Shown: piece by piece, positions 61,219 to 64,000 of the stretch
How the letters are laid out: each line of letters begins with the position of its first letter
Position numbering within the stretch: the first letter of the stretch is position 1
Assembly: GCA_014380615.1 (NCBI GenBank)
Contig: JACMJM010000044.1
Span: 124,001-188,000 of the forward strand
DNA length: 64,000 bases
Origin: Sphingobacteriaceae bacterium
GTDB taxonomy: Bacteria > Bacteroidota > Bacteroidia > Sphingobacteriales > Sphingobacteriaceae
Direction of reading: 5' to 3'
Program-made: the position numbers and the translations under genes
Notes under the pieces: generated by a model
Told to the model about the DNA's origin: nothing
Database searches by the model: none
Seen by the model: the letters and a program-made list of their open reading frames with translations, nothing else

Positions 61219-61797
61219 TTAAAATTCAACTTTAGGAGCATTTTGTGCCGCGGGATCTGCCTGGAAATAACCTTTTTGTTCAAATCCAAACATTGAGGCC
61301 GTAAGGTTATTCGGGAACTTTCTGATCTTAGCATTATAGTTCATAGTTACTTCATTGAATTTTTGACGCTCAACAGCTATCCGGTTTTCAGTTCCCTCAA
61401 TCTGTTCCTGTAATTGTAAAAAGTTTTGATTTGCCTGAAGTTGAGGATAGTTTTCTGTTATCACCATTAGTTTCCCCAAAGCGGTACTCAACTGCCCCTG
61501 TGCCTGATTAAATTTTTCGATTGTTTCGGGAGTAAGCTTTGTTGGATCTACATTTACTGCGGTCGCTTTAGCGCGGGCTTCTATAACAGCGGTTAGTGTT
61601 TCTTTTTCATGGCCCGCTGCTCCTTTTACAGAGGCAACCAGGTTTGGAATCAAATCAGCTCTGCGTTTATAAACGTTTTGAACTTGTCCCCACTGAGCTT
61701 TAACATTTTCGTCAAGTTCAACCATGGTATTGTATCCGCAGGATGAAAATGAAAGGATGGCAAATAATCCGGTAATCGTATAAATTAATTTTCTCAT
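61219..61797 (-). CDS. lemA: LemA family lipoprotein
   Basis: 192 residues from ATG at 61797; an ATG eight codons earlier is possible. The lipobox Cys20 is in 'LSFSSCGYN'. The LemA coiled-coil fold is clear: 'NVKAQWGQVQNVYKRRADLI', 'PNLVASVKGAAGHEKETL', 'YPQLQANQNFLQLQEQIEGT' and 'ENRIAVERQKFNEVTMNYN'. LemA proteins are membrane-anchored helical bundles of unknown role, often encoded with TPM proteins as here. It is the first gene of the operon. Confidence 0.93.
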   Translation of the reverse strand: MRKLIYTITGLFAILSFSSCGYNTMVELDENVKAQWGQVQNVYKRRADLIPNLVASVKGAAGHEKETLTAVIEARAKATAVNVDPTKLTPETIEKFNQAQGQLSTALGKLMVITENYPQLQANQNFLQLQEQIEGTENRIAVERQKFNEVTMNYNAKIRKFPNNLTASMFGFEQKGYFQADPAAQNAPKVEF

Positions 61798-61821
61798 AGA
61801 ATTAAGGGTTAATATTTTCAT

Positions 61822-62200
61822 GGTTTTTTAATATCAAATTCTATTCCTTTATTTTAAAGGGATACTTTCTCAGGTTAAAATAGACATTATGTCAGTAAAG
61901 GTAAACTTAAAGCTTTTGTTTTGAACTGATTCTGGTAAAGTGTTTTTTCCACATTGTACATCCCCGGAAGGAACCTGTTTTTAGAAGTCCGGCACGGGTT
62001 TTTCTTTATTAAATAGATCATTTCGCTCCGATGTTAATAAACTTAGGAGTAATATTTCAGCATGTACTCGTTATTTGTATAAGTAGTGATAATTGCTTGA
62101 GGGTTGTAGTTTTTTTATCTCGAAATATTTAAAAAAGTGTGTAACAATTCATTTCCGCTACTCGTATAACGATTTATGCTCTCGGTGTAATGTTAAAAAA
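61822..62200. other. Intergenic region between divergent lemA and small hypothetical gene
   Basis: About 380 bp without a supported gene. No RNA gene, terminator, clean promoter box or long repeat was recognised. A short plus-strand frame from TTG at 62093 runs into the next gene, but the composition is AT-rich and non-coding-like. It should hold the divergent promoters. Confidence 0.5.
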
Positions 62201-62575
62201 ATGAAGCAAACAACTAAAGTGCTTTTACCCGTTGGGTTATTTATGTCTATTGTAATTCCCCTTACAGTTAAAAGTTTATTTACCGAAACCGATTTTTTTG
62301 AGAGCGACGAAAATTCAAAAATCGATTTTTTACAACCCTATAAATCTAAACCCGAGGCTGCAACCAGCATTCCGCAATTAGCGGTTGATGAGGATGGTAC
62401 CGTGCGGGTAGTGGGTGAAGTACCTTCTCAAACAAGCAATTCGGCAAATACCTACGAGTCCAAATCATCTGTACGAGGTTCGAGAGAACGAAAATTAAAT
62501 ATGCCATCCAGCTTAACGCCTTCTCCCGAATCATCACTCAGCGAGGTTTCCGGCAGCACCGATATAAGTTTTTAA
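62201..62575 (+). CDS. Small membrane-anchored or exported protein, unknown function
   Basis: 124 residues from ATG at 62201. A Lys-flanked hydrophobic helix (about residues 7-24, 'VLLPVGLFMSIVIPLTV') is followed by a low-complexity Ser/Pro/Glu-rich part with 'DEDGTVRVVGEVPSQTSNSA' and 'SLTPSPESSLSEVSG'. No domain is recognised. Most of the chain looks disordered and extracytoplasmic. It lies before the FAD-dependent dehydrogenase on the same strand. A real gene is probable but not sure. Confidence 0.55.
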   Translation: MKQTTKVLLPVGLFMSIVIPLTVKSLFTETDFFESDENSKIDFLQPYKSKPEAATSIPQLAVDEDGTVRVVGEVPSQTSNSANTYESKSSVRGSRERKLNMPSSLTPSPESSLSEVSGSTDISF

Positions 62576-62597
62576 TAGCTCTTTTCGAACAAAATCT

Positions 62598-62605
62598 TAA
62601 ATTTG
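62598..62605 (+). promoter_or_regulatory. Candidate -7 promoter box of the FAD-dependent dehydrogenase gene
   Basis: TAAATTTG matches TAnnTTTG, 29 bases before the ATG. A small CCGGG/CCCGG hairpin (62611-62627) sits between box and start. No -33 TTG at a good distance was seen. Confidence 0.3.
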
Positions 62606-62634
62606 TATCTCCGGGATAAAACCCCGGCTTATAC

Positions 62635-64000
62635 ATGATACAAGAAACCGAACTGGTTTTGCTTCCGTCCGAAGCAGCTAATAATAACCTGATACAAATC
62701 CGGGCCGCAGAAATATTAAAGCTATCACCCGGCAGTATTTCCGAACTTAAAATCCTTAAACGTTCTATCGATGCCCGTGGTAAACAGGTAGTTTATCGCA
62801 TAAAAGTAGCTGTATACCTTAATGAGAAACCTGCTCCCGAAATTTATTCGGTTAATTATCCTAATGTTAAAGATAAAAAGCCGGTATTAATAATTGGCGC
62901 CGGTCCTGCCGGACTTTTTGCCGCTTTACGATGCATTGAACTTGGTTTGAAGCCGATAATTCTGGAAAGAGGAAAAGATGTTAAACAGCGGCGTCGCGAT
63001 CTGGCTGCCATAAATAAAGAGGGAGTAATTAATCCCGAATCAAATTATTGTTTTGGCGAAGGTGGGGCAGGTACTTATTCGGACGGCAAACTGTATACCC
63101 GTTCAAATAAAAGAGGTGATATTCAGTATGTATTAAAAACACTGGTAGCGCATGGTGCCACGCCCGATATTCTAATTGACGCCCGGCCGCATATCGGTAC
63201 AAATAAGCTTCCTCAAATTATAGTATCCATCCGCGAAAGCATTTTAAATGCAGGTGCTGAAGTTATTTTCGATTGTAAAGTGGATGAGTTTATAATTCAA
63301 TCCGGAAGCATTCGGGGTGTTAAAACATCTTCTGGTGCAACTTTCACTGCTGAAAACATCATTCTTGCTACCGGCCACTCAGCCCGCGATATTTACCGTA
63401 TTCTCCAAAAGCAGAACATTTTGGTCGAAGCTAAACCATTTGCGTTAGGTGTAAGAATCGAGCATCCCCAGGAAATAATCGATAGGGCTCAGTATCATTG
63501 CAGCGTTCGCGACCCTTATCTACCGCCTTCTTCCTATAGTTTTGTTGAACAGATCGATAATCGCGGCGTTTTTTCTTTTTGCATGTGCCCCGGAGGGATA
63601 ATAGCCCCATGCGCAACCGATTTTAAAGAAATTGTGGTGAACGGTTGGTCGCCATCAAAGCGTAATAATCCCTACGCGAATTCCGGAACGGTAGTGCAAA
63701 TTAATTTAGAAGACGTTCCCCAAAGTATTAAAAATCCGTTTGCCATGCTCGAGTTTCAAGCTGCGGTCGAGGAGAAAGCATATTATGCTGGCGGCGGAAA
63801 TCTGGTGGCACCGGCTCAACGGATGATAGATTTTGTAGAGGGGCGGTTATCGTCAGATCTTCCCGGGAATTCCTACCTGCCGGGCACAAAATCCGCAGAT
63901 TTAAAAACAGTTTTACCCCACTTAGTTTATAACCGATTAAAAAATGCTCTTCCTCTGTTCGGCAAAAAAATGAAAGGCTATTATACCAATGAAGCTCTTT
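62635..64000 (+). CDS. FAD-dependent dehydrogenase (COG2509-like), 3' end outside window
   Basis: The frame runs open to the window end, giving 455 residues of an expected 500-520. After an N-terminal domain of about 85 residues ('SISELKILKRSIDARGKQVV') comes the FAD-binding motif 'VLIIGAGPAGLFAALRCIEL' with Glu of 'ILERGK' for the ribose, 'NYCFGEGGAGTYSDGKLYT', 'ILATGHSARDIY' and 'FCMCPGGIIAPCATD'. These match the uncharacterised FAD-dependent dehydrogenases with a leading ferredoxin-like domain. The reaction is unknown. The C-terminus is cut by the window, not by a mutation. Confidence 0.88.
   Translation, partial: MIQETELVLLPSEAANNNLIQIRAAEILKLSPGSISELKILKRSIDARGKQVVYRIKVAVYLNEKPAPEIYSVNYPNVKDKKPVLIIGAGPAGLFAALRCIELGLKPIILERGKDVKQRRRDLAAINKEGVINPESNYCFGEGGAGTYSDGKLYTRSNKRGDIQYVLKTLVAHGATPDILIDARPHIGTNKLPQIIVSIRESILNAGAEVIFDCKVDEFIIQSGSIRGVKTSSGATFTAENIILATGHSARDIYRILQKQNILVEAKPFALGVRIEHPQEIIDRAQYHCSVRDPYLPPSSYSFVEQIDNRGVFSFCMCPGGIIAPCATDFKEIVVNGWSPSKRNNPYANSGTVVQINLEDVPQSIKNPFAMLEFQAAVEEKAYYAGGGNLVAPAQRMIDFVEGRLSSDLPGNSYLPGTKSADLKTVLPHLVYNRLKNALPLFGKKMKGYYTNEAL

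Overview
The window looks like a piece of the chromosome of a Bacteroidota bacterium, most likely of the family Sphingobacteriaceae (Pedobacter/Mucilaginibacter-like). The lineage call is inference. It rests on the family content (GH3 auxin-type acyl-adenylase, DUF5606, putative porin, YceI, DivIC-type FtsB, CruF carotenoid hydratase), on -7 promoter boxes of the TAnnTTTG type, on many genes without a Shine-Dalgarno sequence, and on palindromic intergenic repeats that I recall from this group. No tRNA, rRNA, CRISPR array, transposase or phage gene was seen. Most of the window is core genome.

Layout. 1-8.6 kb: end of a polysaccharide-degradation locus with a 5'-truncated GH106-type rhamnosidase, GH115 alpha-glucuronidase, a GH43-like glycosidase and a GH2 enzyme, closed by a strong terminator. 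8.6-12.6 kb (minus): recJ-lptB-GH3 operon with overlapping ends. 12.7-16.2 kb: MBL hydrolase, YceI, ABM monooxygenase and pruA. 16.4-20.2 kb: lpxK-punA-porin operon. 20.2-26.8 kb: a conserved exported protein often named asparagine synthetase B, cyclophilin, DUF5606, a 39-residue membrane microprotein next to rlmH, msrB, an RlpA-like lipoprotein, pssA, and a two-gene operon with an unusual YidD-TPR-membrane fusion.

26.9-30.6 kb: a cobalamin riboswitch in front of nrdB-nrdA (oxygen-dependent class Ia ribonucleotide reductase), so B12 availability probably switches this enzyme off. A B12-type mutase at 52.6 kb fits a B12-using cell. 30.8-37.6 kb: CWC protein, fabG, a large VWA-like membrane protein, then minus-strand carA, eno, divIC and a small exported protein.

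37.9-44.5 kb: panB, an RluA-type pseudouridine synthase, then acyltransferase, glycosyltransferase, CruF, IspH and CrtW-like ketolase, followed by hemH. The acyltransferase/glycosyltransferase/hydratase/ketolase set predicts an acylated, glycosylated ketocarotenoid (salinixanthin- or myxol-glycoside-like); this is the most interesting metabolic inference here. 44.4-51 kb: waaA on the minus strand, then ugd-uxs-galE-rfbB and a PHP-type tyrosine phosphatase, which supply and regulate sugars for surface polysaccharide.

51-64 kb: a membrane protein, an IscA-type Fe-S protein, a methylmalonyl-CoA mutase-type catalytic subunit without a B12 domain, a 5'-nucleotidase split into two genes in swapped order, dnaA, a MOSC/YdeI pair, NUDIX/DUF6483, a LemA-TPM-TPM operon with a perfect 21-nt tandem repeat, a small hypothetical gene, and a 3'-truncated FAD-dependent dehydrogenase. 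Several intergenic gaps carry long inverted repeats of at least five different families.
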